Positions 53,823-62,623 are shown, counted from the stretch's first letter. The stretch is 64,000 nt of DNA from DASQFQ01 sp963722815 (GCA_963722815.1 CAVROM010000002.1:186001-250000); one strand, 5' to 3'. Made by a program: numbers and translations. Notes: generated by a model not told the origin, from the sequence alone.

Positions 53823-54149
53823 GCTAAGGCAAGCGCGGCGACAGGGCACTGCGGGCGCTTGTTTGCCTCAGGGATGCGGGGCGCCGTGTTGGCGTGCGGC
53901 CCGAGGCGTCGTTGCATTCAGCTCGCGTGTGATCGACGCCAGCACTGGACCGGCTCGCTCGCCGCGCCCGGCATCCGGACCGAGATCAACCAGCAAAGCC
54001 GGTCCAGTTTCGACCGGCGCAGGTGGTCCACAGTCGACCGGCCTTGACACCAAGGTGCTGCACAGCCGTTCCGTTACGGACGCGGAGGGCGAGAGGGGCA
54101 TGGGCGGTTTGTTCGCCGCGGCGGTGACGGCCGGGCGTAGGCTGCGCTG
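53823..54149. other. Gene-free stretch containing the left inverted repeat of island A cargo
   Basis: 327 bp with no supportable gene. It contains the repeat described at 53833-53960 and a TTGACA-like hexamer near 54049 that could belong to the SpoIIE gene's promoter. Confidence 0.4.
53833..53960 (+). repeat. Left copy of an imperfect inverted repeat of about 120 bp
   Basis: Resembles the reverse complement of 62278-62392 with a few short gaps. The longest shared block is GCCCGAGGCGTCGTTGC, followed by GATCGACGCCAGC. Both copies lie just inside the island ends, in opposite orientation. Confidence 0.7.
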
Positions 54150-55403
54150 ATGGACGAGCCGCGCCGTCTCGACCTGCGCTGTTTGCTGACGCGCGCGGAG
54201 GCGGCGGCGCCCGTCGGCGTGGTCGACGCCATGGCCGCGGCGCTGCAGGAGATGCTCGATGCCCGAGATGTGAGCTTCTTGATCGCCGACTTCAGCGGTC
54301 GTTCGCTTAACCGCCTGGGCCACAGCGTCCTGTCGCAGGCGCTCGGGGCGCGCAGCGAGGAGACCTCGGGGCGGGTGGCGCTGGAGGGACCCTACGGATC
54401 GGCGCTGGAGGGCCAGCGCTCCGTCCTGCTGCAGGAGGGGGATGACACGCGTGTGCTCGCCCCGGTGACCAGCCGCGGCGAGGCGGTCGGCGTGCTCGAG
54501 CTCGTGCTGCCGTTCGACCCGGCTGCGATCACTCTGGAGGACGTCGAGCTCGCCGCCCATCAGCTCGCGTACATGGTGATCGCCAACCGCCGCTACACCG
54601 ATTTGTTCGAGTGGGGCCAGCGGACGGTGCCGATGTCGCTGGCGGCCGAGATCCAGCGGCGGCTGCTGCCCGCGTCGTTTACCTGCGAGGCGGATCAGTT
54701 CACGCTCGCCGGCTGGCTGGAGCCGGCCGGCGAGGTCGGGGGCGACACGTTTGACTTCTCGCTTGACCGTCACACCCTGCACATCTCGATGACCGACGCC
54801 ATGGGCCATTCGGTCGACTCGGCGCTGCTGGCGACGCTCGTGGTCGGCGCGCTTCGCAACACGCGCCGCCGCGCCGCGGGCCTGGTCGAGCAGGCCGAAG
54901 CCGCGCACGCGGCGCTGCTGGCCTACTCGCGCGACGGCGGCTTCGTGACCGGCCAGCTCGTACGCGTCGACCTCGTCGCGCAGACGGCCCAGGTCCTCAC
55001 CGCCGGCCACCCACACCCGTTCCGCCTGCGCGACGGACGAGCCGAAGAGATCGACCTTGTCCCGCAGGAGCCGTTCGGGGCGCTGGAGGAGACGACGTGG
55101 AGCACGCAAGCGCTTGCGCTCGAGGCCGGCGACCGCGTGCTCTTCCTCACCGACGGCATGCTCGAGCGCAACGCCGAGGGCCTCGACATCCCAGCGCTGA
55201 TGCTGGCCACCGCGCACCTGCATCCACGCGAGGCCATCCAGCAGCTCACCCACGCAGTCCTCGACGCCGTCGGCGGCGAACTCAAAGACGACGCCACCTC
55301 CCTGTGCTTTGACTGGCACGGCGGCGCGCAAGGCCACCGCATAACACACGCCGGCGCCGAACACCGCACGCAGCGCAACCCCCCAGCCCCGGATTCGCCC
55401 TGA
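54150..55403 (+). CDS. GAF-SpoIIE (PP2C-type) serine phosphatase
   Basis: 417 residues. A GAF-like sensory domain covers about 20-150 (ALQEMLDARDVSFLIADFSG, RGEAVGVLELVLPFDP). The PPM/SpoIIE phosphatase covers about 170-395 with metal-binding motifs GEVGGDTFDF, SMTDAMGHSVDSALLATLV, LFLTDGMLERN and LKDDATSLCF. Such RsbU-type enzymes dephosphorylate STAS anti-anti-sigma proteins. A STAS protein and an RsbW-like ATPase are encoded in the same island. No strong ribosome site precedes ATG 54150. Confidence 0.9.
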   Translation: MDEPRRLDLRCLLTRAEAAAPVGVVDAMAAALQEMLDARDVSFLIADFSGRSLNRLGHSVLSQALGARSEETSGRVALEGPYGSALEGQRSVLLQEGDDTRVLAPVTSRGEAVGVLELVLPFDPAAITLEDVELAAHQLAYMVIANRRYTDLFEWGQRTVPMSLAAEIQRRLLPASFTCEADQFTLAGWLEPAGEVGGDTFDFSLDRHTLHISMTDAMGHSVDSALLATLVVGALRNTRRRAAGLVEQAEAAHAALLAYSRDGGFVTGQLVRVDLVAQTAQVLTAGHPHPFRLRDGRAEEIDLVPQEPFGALEETTWSTQALALEAGDRVLFLTDGMLERNAEGLDIPALMLATAHLHPREAIQQLTHAVLDAVGGELKDDATSLCFDWHGGAQGHRITHAGAEHRTQRNPPAPDSP

Positions 55404-55720
55404 CCCGCCCCCAACAGCTTTCCCTGCGACCCGTACTCGACCAAACCCTCGCGTCGCTCCAGCGGATCCAGGCCGACAGCGCCACGCGCGCCGACGTGGG
55501 CCAAGGCGGACGGCAGACCCTCGCCATGGGGTTCCATCGCAGCCGAGATCTCGAGTTCTGGGGTCTTGAAGCGCGACCGCTTTTCAGAGATGTAGAAGCA
55601 GTGCGAGGGACCGGGTCACGTGGTGAGTTAGACTCGTTGGGCTGCCGCCCGTCGGGTCCTTATGGACTCCCTCTACCTCGCGCGCGGCTCATCTGCTGAG
55701 GGGTTCGAAAGACGGGTGTC
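55404..55720. other. Gene-free stretch between SpoIIE and DUF2294 genes
   Basis: 317 bp in which I see no supportable gene. Short frames here lack conserved features. It presumably holds the promoter of the first DUF2294 gene. Confidence 0.4.
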
Positions 55721-56083
55721 ATGCCAGCCCCGGATCAGCCCGCAGTCAGCGGATCACTTGCGGCGGCGATCTCCAACGCCGTGGTGCGCATCGTCCACGA
55801 GTACACCGGCCGCGGGCCCACGAAGGCACGCACGTCGATCCGCGACGATGTCGTGGTCTGCGTGCTGCAGGAGTCGTTGCTCAAAGCCGAGCGCAGCCTC
55901 ATCGACGACCAGAAGGCAGGGCTGGTCGTCGAGATGCGCCGGTCCTTTCAGCAGACGATGCGCGAGGACCTCTCCGCGGCCGTGGAGATGCTGACCGAGC
56001 GCAAAGTGATCGCCTTCATGAGCGACAGCCAACTCGAGCCCGACTACTCGGTCGAGGTATTCGTGCTCGAGCCCGTGGCCTAG
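55721..56083 (+). CDS. DUF2294 (MpsC-like) protein, copy 1
   Basis: 120 residues. Family features: SNAVVRIVHEYTGRGPTKAR (the GRGPTKAR motif), DDVVVCVLQESLLKAERSL, then LSAAVEMLTERKVIAFMSD and YSVEVFVLEPVA. DUF2294 proteins are small cytoplasmic proteins of unclear biochemistry; the domain has been linked to a membrane-potential system in Staphylococcus (MpsC). Two further paralogues lie in this island. Complete. Confidence 0.85.
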   Translation: MPAPDQPAVSGSLAAAISNAVVRIVHEYTGRGPTKARTSIRDDVVVCVLQESLLKAERSLIDDQKAGLVVEMRRSFQQTMREDLSAAVEMLTERKVIAFMSDSQLEPDYSVEVFVLEPVA

Positions 56084-56485
56084 CGGCGCAGTCGAGATGA
56101 ACTCCCTGCGCCAACACAGGTCCCTTCCGAGCCTCTGCCCCCGGTTCGCCTAGCTGCGTTAGGGCCGCGCTGGGCGGGAGCGCCAGCCCGCCCCGGCTCA
56201 GCCGCGGTCTCGACGCCGTCACTCATCGCTGGCTGACCTCGGGTATTGGGTCCGGCGACACGCCCGCGACCCAACCGCACGACTCGTCGATGCCGTTTGC
56301 AGACAGTACGGCTGGGGTCGGGCTCTGACCGCCCCGCTCGGTTGCGATCCTGCGGACATGGCCATACAGTCCCGAGCGGGCTGAGGCTCGTCCCAGGCCT
56401 CGCCTCCAGCTACGCCGTCGTGACGCACCTGGTTCGGATGGGCCATCGCGCGACCGTCGTTTCTCACACTCGAGAGAGGAGGCGC
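56084..56485. other. Gene-free stretch upstream of the STAS gene
   Basis: 402 bp without a supportable gene. Frames on both strands look like composition-driven artefacts. The 3' end holds the strong ribosome site (AGGAGG, 56477-56482) of the STAS gene. Confidence 0.4.
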
Positions 56486-56902
56486 ATGGCCGCGTCACGC
56501 TCAGCCCACGACCGGGAACCTGTTGCGACGCAGTTCCCTCGCTCGGAGATCGAGCCGTTTCGATGCGAGGTGGAACCCACTCGCACGGCTGCGCGGGTTC
56601 GACCGGTGGGCGAGCTCGACCTCGCGACGGTCCCGATTGTCGACGCCGAGCTGGCCGACCTGTGGGCCGTCGGCTTCCGAAGCCTTGTGCTCGACCTTCG
56701 CAAGGTTTGCTTTCTCGACTCGACCGGCCTGCGCCTCCTCATGTCCTGGACTGCCGCGTGCGAGGCCGATGGGATCGCCTTCCGCGTGATCCAAGGTCCC
56801 CCCGTCGTCCAGCGGGCCATCGAGCTGGCCGGTGTGTCCGACTACCTGACGTTCGCCTCACCGAACGGCACCAGCCCCAAAGCTCCCAACGCAAGTCCGT
56901 GA
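56486..56902 (+). CDS. STAS-domain anti-sigma factor antagonist
   Basis: ATG 56486 is fixed by AGGAGG four bases upstream. 138 residues. After about 30 disordered residues, the STAS fold appears: ARVRPVGELDLATVPIVDAE, FRSLVLDLRKVCFLDSTGLR (the Ser of DSTG is the usual phosphorylation site) and RVIQGPPVVQRAIELAGV. In partner switching the dephosphorylated form binds an RsbW-type kinase. The partner candidates in this island are the SpoIIE phosphatase and the ATPase at 59228. The 288 bp downstream show no gene. Confidence 0.9.
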   Translation: MAASRSAHDREPVATQFPRSEIEPFRCEVEPTRTAARVRPVGELDLATVPIVDAELADLWAVGFRSLVLDLRKVCFLDSTGLRLLMSWTAACEADGIAFRVIQGPPVVQRAIELAGVSDYLTFASPNGTSPKAPNASP

Positions 56903-57190
56903 TTTTGCCGCGCGGCGCGACGCACTGCGCCGAACGTCCGGATGCCACACGCTCCGCGGAGCTCCCCCGGTTTCGTGGACACTTGAGCGCTGGGCCGTCT
57001 GGTCTGGCGGTGGGGATCAGTGTTCATGCCCGGGAGTGGTGAATACGCATACACGTGCCGTCCTCGCGCCATGGCCGGTGCGCTCCTGTGACCCGACTTC
57101 GGCTGGCGTGGCCGGCGGGCTCGACCCCCGGCGCTCGGGTGGTCCACGTTTCAACGCCGCAGGCGGCCCTGCTTCACCCGGTGCCGGCAG

Positions 57191-57424
57191 CTATGAGAAC
57201 GCTCGTGCGGGCTGAGGAGGTCCGGCGAGCTGGGCGATGTGAGCTCGGGCCTCGCGTCGCTGCGCGCGCCAGTCGACGAATGACCATGCGTAGAGCCAGA
57301 GAGCGGACTTCGCCTCGTCAGACAGCCGGCTTGGTTCGATGATCTCATCCTCAACGGTTGAGAGTGACTGTCCGCCGCGCATGGCTGCCTCGATCGCTGC
57401 CTGCAGCGCGATGAGTGTCGGCAT
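57191..57424 (-). CDS. Small hypothetical protein
   Basis: 77 residues from ATG 57424 with GAGG five bases upstream; GTG 57430 is an alternative. The sequence (MPTLIALQAAIEAAMRGGQS, TVEDEIIEPSRLSDEAKSAL, WLYAWSFVDWRAQRREARAH) is balanced and helical, unlike the Arg/Ala-rich artefacts around it. Family unknown. The 315 bp to the next gene are otherwise empty. Confidence 0.55.
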   Translation of the reverse strand: MPTLIALQAAIEAAMRGGQSLSTVEDEIIEPSRLSDEAKSALWLYAWSFVDWRAQRREARAHIAQLAGPPQPARAFS

Positions 57425-57739
57425 CGGCACCTCATTCTCTGTCCGCGTCGGCGACCGCAGAGCGGAAGCCGAGCGTCCAGGTTGGTTACCCGCCTACCTT
57501 TACGCGCCTGCGGAGACGGGTACAGGTGCCGGACGCAAAAGCACCGGAGGATGCACGCTATTTCGACCGCCCAGCGGCCGCGAACCGGCAGCCAGAGTAG
57601 GTTGTTGCTTGCGAAATGGGGTGGGCCGCCGCTGCAAGCGAGCCGGCCTGAAGGATGGTTCGGTCCGGGCTAGCTCGGGAAAGCCCCGGGCATCTCGTCG
57701 GGCAGAGCCGTGCTCCGCGGGCGGCAGCGGGGAGAGATC

Positions 57740-58072
57740 ATGGAGTCTGGACAGGACGACGGTGCTCCTCAGCATGTCCGGGCACTCGAGCGGGCCAATC
57801 AGGTCCGAGCCGCTCGCGCCACGGTCAAGCGCCGGACTGCCAGCGGCGAGCTCACCGCTGCCGAGGTCATCGTCAGCCACCGGTGGGAAATCGAGAAGAT
57901 GCCAATCGCCGAGATCCTGATCAGCCAGCCGCAGTGGGGCAGCAGCCGCTGCCACGCCTTTCTCCTCGGCCTGACCATGCCCGAGAACAAGACGATCGGG
58001 TCGCTGACCGAGCGTCAACGCACGACGGCGGCCGCGCTGCTCACCGCTCGAGCGCGCTCGGCACGCGCTTGA
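57740..58072 (+). CDS. Actinobacterial-type integration host factor-like (mIHF) protein
   Basis: ATG 57740 follows GGGGAGAG. The 110-residue protein matches the mIHF pattern: ALERANQVRAARATVKRRTA, a helix with IEKMPIAEILISQPQWGSSR, then HAFLLGLTMPENKTIGSLTE and RQRTTAAALL. mIHF bends DNA and is required for phage and island integration as well as nucleoid structure. It is divergent from the usual sequence (SQPQWGSSR instead of LPGVGKVRA), so it is probably an island-borne variant. Confidence 0.75.
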   Translation: MESGQDDGAPQHVRALERANQVRAARATVKRRTASGELTAAEVIVSHRWEIEKMPIAEILISQPQWGSSRCHAFLLGLTMPENKTIGSLTERQRTTAAALLTARARSARA

Positions 58073-58555
58073 AAGCCAGCTCGGGGAACCGAACGTGCGC
58101 CGCTGCGAGCTCGCAGACCGGAACGCCGGCCGCGCCGAACTGGCGCGAGTTCGAGCGAACGACGCGCTTCGCGAGCGGGAAAGACCAGCAAACGGGAGGA
58201 GTGGGGGCACAGGCGCAGCGGCAAGCCGCTAACACCGGCGAGCCACGCGGCTGAAGTTCCCGGGGTGATTGCGGTTCGCTTCGGTGGCGCATGTCCCAAA
58301 GTGAGCCGGCCGGCGTTGACCGTCGCGGGCTCGGACGACAGGACCGAGACGGAGCGCTGAGACTCGGCGTCGGCCGACGCAGCGGCGGTCGGGTTGCGGT
58401 TGCGGGTTCAGGGCCCGACTCGAGATGCTGGAGCACGACGCCGGTGACGTCCGGCCGTGTTCCCGCTCGGACGCCTGCGGACGGCCGTGGCTTCGTGCGC
58501 CCTCGGCCGCTGTGAGACGGGCATCGTCGTGCCTAGGCAGGGTCGCGTGTTGCAG
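58073..58555. other. Gene-free stretch between convergent IHF-like and DUF2294 genes
   Basis: 483 bp. No frame has conserved features or a ribosome site. No clear hairpin terminator was found. It could be decayed gene sequence. Confidence 0.4.
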
Positions 58556-58918
58556 CTAATGCGGTTCGGCGGGGAGCGGTTCGAGCACGAAGACCTCGAC
58601 GGCGAGGTCGGGGTCGAGGTGGTTGTCGCTCATGAAGCCGATCACCTTGCGTCCGGTCAGCTTTTCGATCTCGGCGCTGAGCTCGACGCGCATGACGCGT
58701 TGCCAGCGTCTGCGCAGGTCGAGCACGGCCTCGCCCTCGCCGGCGTCGGTGAGGCTCTGCTCGCCGCGTGTGAGGCTGTCTTGGAGCACGACGAAGATCC
58801 CGTTGTCGCCGAGCGTGGTTTTCGCCTTCGTGGGCCCGCGGCCGGTGGTGCGCGCAAGCGCCTTCACGACCGTGTTGGAGATACTCGCTGCGAGCTCCCC
58901 GTCGTGCTCTCGGATCAC
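58556..58918 (-). CDS. DUF2294 (MpsC-like) protein, copy 2
   Basis: 120 residues: ISNTVVKALARTTGRGPTKA, NGIFVVLQDSLTRGEQSLTD, LSAEIEKLTGRKVIGFMSDN, LAVEVFVLEPLPAEPH. It aligns end to end with copy 1, with many substitutions. It lies downstream of the zinc-ribbon and ATPase genes on the same strand and may be cotranscribed with them. Confidence 0.85.
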   Translation of the reverse strand: MIREHDGELAASISNTVVKALARTTGRGPTKAKTTLGDNGIFVVLQDSLTRGEQSLTDAGEGEAVLDLRRRWQRVMRVELSAEIEKLTGRKVIGFMSDNHLDPDLAVEVFVLEPLPAEPH

Positions 58919-59008
58919 GGGGCCGCCTTCCTTCCTGGTCGTCCCTCGGCCGTTCCGACCGAAGTGCTCCCACTGAGACCTCGACTGTCCTCGCCTTCCA
59001 CGCGCGTG

Positions 59009-59212
59009 TCAAGGCGAGCTCATTCGGGGCGAGCGCGGCCCGGGAGGGACGCTCGTCCATCCGGGCACGGGTTCCGGGTCCTCCGTGCCATCCTCCGCCT
59101 CCAGCGTTCCGCCGCAGCGACGGCAGGCGACGCCGGTGGCCAACACCATCTGACGCGCGATCGCGGCCCTCGAGTAGGCCAGCCCACAGCTCTCACATCT
59201 CAGTCGCGACAC
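59009..59212 (-). CDS. Small zinc-ribbon protein
   Basis: 67 residues from GTG 59212. Two Cys pairs, LRCESCGLAY and VACRRCGGTLE, fit a zinc ribbon; the tail is Pro/Ser-rich. It starts 15 bp after the RsbW-like ATPase stop, consistent with an operon. Confidence 0.65.
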   Translation of the reverse strand: MSRLRCESCGLAYSRAAIARQMVLATGVACRRCGGTLEAEDGTEDPEPVPGWTSVPPGPRSPRMSSP

Positions 59213-59227
59213 GGACGGGCTTCGGGG

Positions 59228-59878
59228 CTAGTTCGCGATGAGTTGCCGTGGCAGCTGAGCCCAGACGCAGGTCGGGCCTTCGGCGGCGCGCGTGACGCCC
59301 CAGCGTTCGCTGAGCGTCTGCACCAGCTGCAGGCCCATCCCTCCACCTCTGAGCACGTCGGGAGCCTTCGGCGCAATCACACCGCTCCCGCCGGGATCCT
59401 CGACTTCCAGCCGGAAGCCGTCCTGCCAGAGGCGAACGCGCACCACGACGTCTTCGCCTTCCGGCACGCCGCTGTGGCGGACGCTGTTGCTGACCAGTTC
59501 GGAGACGAGCAGCAGCGCCGTTTCCAGCACGGACGGCGCGACGTGGTTGGCGAGCCACTGCGCGGTGACGCTGCGAGCGAGGCTGGGTGCGTTCATGCCG
59601 ATCGGGATCGCCGCCTCGGCCGGCTCACCGCCGTCGGGGCGCGATGCGAAGCGCCGGTGGCGGCGCAGCCGGTCGTTTTCGACGCGCAGCGCGGAGTTCT
59701 CGGCCTTCAGCGCCCGCGCGCCGCGCTCGAAGCTCGACAGGACCTCGCCGAGGGTGTCGATCACCATCGCCTGGCGCCGGCACTGCGCCTGCAACCCCTC
59801 CGGCACAAGAGGCGAACCCGCGTCATCGGACGACGCTGGTGTTCGCCCGTTCGCCGACGCAATCTGGTCGGACTTCAT
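59228..59878 (-). CDS. RsbW-like ATP-binding (HATPase_c) protein with N-terminal coiled coil
   Basis: 216 residues from ATG 59878, preceded by GAGGAGG. The coiled coil spans about 35-80 (LGEVLSSFERGARALKAENS). The GHKL ATPase contains LLVSELVSNSVRHSG (N box), VEDPGGSGV (G1) and GGGMGLQLVQTLSERWG (G2). RsbW-like proteins phosphorylate STAS partners and sequester sigma factors. No sigma factor gene is visible in the window. Confidence 0.88.
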   Translation of the reverse strand: MKSDQIASANGRTPASSDDAGSPLVPEGLQAQCRRQAMVIDTLGEVLSSFERGARALKAENSALRVENDRLRRHRRFASRPDGGEPAEAAIPIGMNAPSLARSVTAQWLANHVAPSVLETALLLVSELVSNSVRHSGVPEGEDVVVRVRLWQDGFRLEVEDPGGSGVIAPKAPDVLRGGGMGLQLVQTLSERWGVTRAAEGPTCVWAQLPRQLIAN

Positions 59879-60092
59879 GAAGCGCCGCCTCCTCGGACCC
59901 CCCGACCGGTCCCAGCCAATCTGCCGCAACCGCCGGAGTCTCCAGTGATGGGCGGGGATTGCGCCTCAAACGCGTCACGTCCGGCGCCGAACGTCCGGCC
60001 ACGCCGCGTCAGGACCCAGTCCCCTTGAACGTCAAACCCTAGCGCGGCGGAGTCGCACAACCCTCCCCGCAGAGGTTCGCCCGAGGCTCTGC

Positions 60093-60479
60093 TCAGCCGT
60101 TTTCGAAGTCCGTCATGTCCGTGCGTTCGTCGGCCAGCAGGAACGTCTCGACCGACACGTCCTGGTCGACGTTCGTCTCAGACAGGAACACCCTGACCTT
60201 ACGGCCGGTCGCCTGCTCCACAACGCTCGTGAACTCGTCGGCCATCTGCTGCTGAAACCGCCGGCGGATGTGCTCGATCGCCTCGCGCTCGCCGCGTTGG
60301 GCGAGCGTCTTCTCCGCGCGCGTGAACGACTCTTCCAGCACCACGACGACGAGGTCCTCGACGATGTAGGTCTTCGCGCGCGTCGGGCCCTTGCCGTAGT
60401 ACTCGGCCTGGAGACGCACGAAATCGTTGGCGATCGTGGCTCGCATCTCTCCCAGCGAACTCCGATCGGCTTCACCCAT
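60093..60479 (-). CDS. DUF2294 (MpsC-like) protein, copy 3
   Basis: 128 residues from ATG 60479 (MGEADRSSLGEMRATIANDF). The GPTRAK motif appears in YYGKGPTRAKTYIVEDL, followed by VVLEESFTRAEKTL, IRRRFQQQMADEFTSVVEQA and TGRKVRVFLSETNVDQDVSV. It is the most divergent of the three copies, with an acidic tail. Confidence 0.82.
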   Translation of the reverse strand: MGEADRSSLGEMRATIANDFVRLQAEYYGKGPTRAKTYIVEDLVVVVLEESFTRAEKTLAQRGEREAIEHIRRRFQQQMADEFTSVVEQATGRKVRVFLSETNVDQDVSVETFLLADERTDMTDFENG

Positions 60480-60825
60480 CGCGCAACGGCCCTCTCTGCT
60501 CATCGCCGTCAAAGCCGGTCGGGAGGATTCGCTTGACCTCCCGAGCGGTGAGAGCCGCCCCGCCGCCACCCCCGGGTTAGGCCGGTTGCTGGCGAGTCGA
60601 CGTACGCCGCATTTTACATGGCGCGCCGGTAGGCTGCCCAGCGGCGTGGTGCAGTCGCGCTCAGGGATGGGCCCGGAAGGCTGGAGCCAAGACTAGGGCC
60701 GGATGCGCTGCGCCCCTAGCTCGGGCCGTGCGGCCGGGGCGCCTGTCTTGCTCTCGGGTCAGATCTCTTGACGACTGCCCTTCCGCGCCGACCTGATTGC
60801 CGGCTGATCCGGCCCTGGATGCTGT

Positions 60826-61170
60826 CCGGGGCGCGGCCAGAACTGTCCGGGTCGGTGTCGATGAGCCTCGTCTGCGGATCAAGCCGCGGCGCGCCGCAGG
60901 ATGCCATGAGCTCATCGCACCCCTCGTAGGGGTCGGTGGAGGCGAGCAGCACGGCGAGCTCGGGTCGCGGGTCGCGCGGGTGAGCGTGGCGCAGACGACG
61001 AAGCCATCGTCGTCGCCGAGCCGCACGTCCAGGAGCACGGCAGCGAAGCGCTTGCCGGCATCAGTGCGCTCGCGGGCGCAGCCGGCTTCTGCGACAACGG
61101 CCTAGCCGCGCCGCGCCAGCAGCGCCGGGCGTCGTCCCTGAACACGGGCGCGTCGTCGACCCATCAGCAC
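60826..61170 (-). pseudogene. Degraded response-regulator receiver domain
   Basis: Joining frames gives VDDAPVFRDDARR, LLARRG, then an in-frame TAG (61104-61102) where Tyr is usual, AVVAEAGCARERTDAG, FAAVLLDVRLGDDDGFVVCA (phospho-Asp region) and VLLASTDPYEGCDELMASCG. The conserved Lys region is scrambled and at least three shifts are needed. The combination of a stop and several shifts indicates real decay rather than one error. Confidence 0.65.
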
Positions 61171-61172
61171 TC

Positions 61173-61576
61173 GCGGGGCGCTGGCCGTCGCCCGATCGGC
61201 GGAAAGCGGGTCTCGCCGCGTCCATGAGCGTCGGCGCGGGACACGGCGTTGCGCCAACCCCGCGCGAGGAAGCGCCACTCGATGCCGTCTTGCGAGCCTT
61301 CCCGCCGCGCCCCGCCGTCTGGTCCACGTAGCGCGGCCCCTCGCGATCTTATTTCGGCCGTCGTGTTCTGCGCACGTCTTCGGAGTAAGGTGTCCAGTGA
61401 GGCTGGCCCTGCGGCCAACAATCTCGGCCGAAGCGCAGAGTACCGCCGACGGAGCGACCCACGCGACGAGGCGACGCACTAACGGCGACGAGATCGACTG
61501 TAGGGCCGGTTTCCCCGGGCCCCGCCTCTTCCGCCCGGCGGCGCTTTCCAAGCGAAGAAGACGCAAGGAGCCACCG
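61173..61576. other. Gene-free stretch upstream of the small basic protein gene
   Basis: 404 bp without supportable coding. Its last bases hold AAGGAG (61565-61570), the ribosome site of the next gene. Confidence 0.4.
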
Positions 61577-61789
61577 ATGGTTTCCGTCACGGAACGCAGG
61601 CAGGACGCCCGCTCCAAAGATCCGGCGGGCAGCGTGTCGCGTCACGCCCAGCGGCGAGTGGATGCGCGCGTGAAAGACGTCATGGCGCGCCGCGACGCTG
61701 CCGCCGCCCAGCGACGCGACTCAAACTCAGATCAGCCCGTCCCCGCGCGGCGCCTGGCCGCTGCCCGCCCCATGACACCCGACGCATAG
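61577..61789 (+). CDS. Small basic hypothetical protein
   Basis: ATG 61577 follows AAGGAG with a 6-nt spacer, the best ribosome site in this part of the island. The 70-residue product (MVSVTERRQDARSKDPAGSV, SRHAQRRVDARVKDVMARRD) is rich in Arg, Ala, Asp and Gln and predicted helical then disordered. Family unknown. Confidence 0.5.
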   Translation: MVSVTERRQDARSKDPAGSVSRHAQRRVDARVKDVMARRDAAAAQRRDSNSDQPVPARRLAAARPMTPDA

Positions 61790-62060
61790 TCGCCAGCGCC
61801 CCCGCCCCAACCTCGGCGCGGGGGACGACGTGATGCGACGCTCGCACTCGGTTGCCGGGCTGGTCTGTGCCGACGGCCGGATCAAAGCCCGCTTAAAGCG
61901 CAGCAGGCAGGACCCTACGAAGCGGACCACGCGGCATTCAGAAGAGAAGGGCGCTACGCATGTGGAAGTGGGATGCTCGCAGTCCGGCAGCGTGCAAAAG
62001 CAGGCGGTGCCGAGACGGATCACCTCACCTCGTCGAGGAGGCAGCTGTCGGCGGAAGACC

Positions 62061-62273
62061 GTGGTGCGGGGCCGCAAGGTAGGCGAGATCAGTGTGGGTG
62101 GCGTCCTCCTCATCGTCGGCATTGCTTTGATGATCGTGTCGAGCTTCTGGCTGGGGCTCATCGTCGCCCTCGTGGGTCACATCGCTCTGGCGGCTCCGCG
62201 AAAGGCAAGCGCTGCTGAGCGCGGCGCACCCTCTGGACAGTGGCGCGAGGCCGACCGCGGCCTCTCGGCCTAG
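62061..62273 (+). CDS. Possible small membrane protein
   Basis: From GTG 62061 or 62064 the frame encodes a basic start (VVRGRKVGEIS), one long hydrophobic hairpin or helix pair (VGGVLLIVGIALMIVSSFWL, GLIVALVGHIALA) and a hydrophilic tail. The composition is convincingly membrane-like. The start is uncertain because the frame is open back to 61830 and no strong ribosome site was found. Confidence 0.4.
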   Translation: MVRGRKVGEISVGGVLLIVGIALMIVSSFWLGLIVALVGHIALAAPRKASAAERGAPSGQWREADRGLSA

Positions 62274-62277
62274 GGGG

Positions 62278-62392
62278 CCGTTCCAGCGCTGGCGTCGATC
62301 GCACGCGCGAACGCAACGACGCCTCGGGCGGGCGCCAAGACGACGCCCGCATTCCTGAGGCAAGCGCCGCATTTGCGCTGTCGCCGCGCTCG
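62278..62392 (-). repeat. Right copy of the imperfect inverted repeat of island A
   Basis: The reverse complement resembles 53833-53960, including the shared block GCCCGAGGCGTCGTTGC. It ends about 190 bp before the right-hand attachment repeat. Confidence 0.7.
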
Positions 62393-62537
62393 CTGTGGAC
62401 GAGACGCGGTCGTCTGTCCGCGTGCCGAACTCGCGCCCGCTCTCGGTTGCGAGCGCGCGTGGCGACATGAGGTCGCCGCGTCCCAAAAGGCTGCGGAATC
62501 GACTTTCTGGCGACTTTTTGGCGACCCGTCGGGCAAG

Positions 62538-62559
62538 ATTTGGCTCTGTAGAGCCAAAT
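62538..62559. repeat. 22-bp perfect palindrome next to the right attachment repeat
   Basis: ATTTGGCTCT-GT-AGAGCCAAAT: 10-bp arms with a 2-bp centre, 19 bp from the 45-bp att repeat, in an AT-richer patch. TGGCGAC occurs twice just upstream (62505-62525). Possible integrase or excisionase binding site, or a terminator. Confidence 0.7.
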
Positions 62560-62578
62560 ATATGCCTCAGAGCCGCGG

Positions 62579-62623
<45 letters not shown>

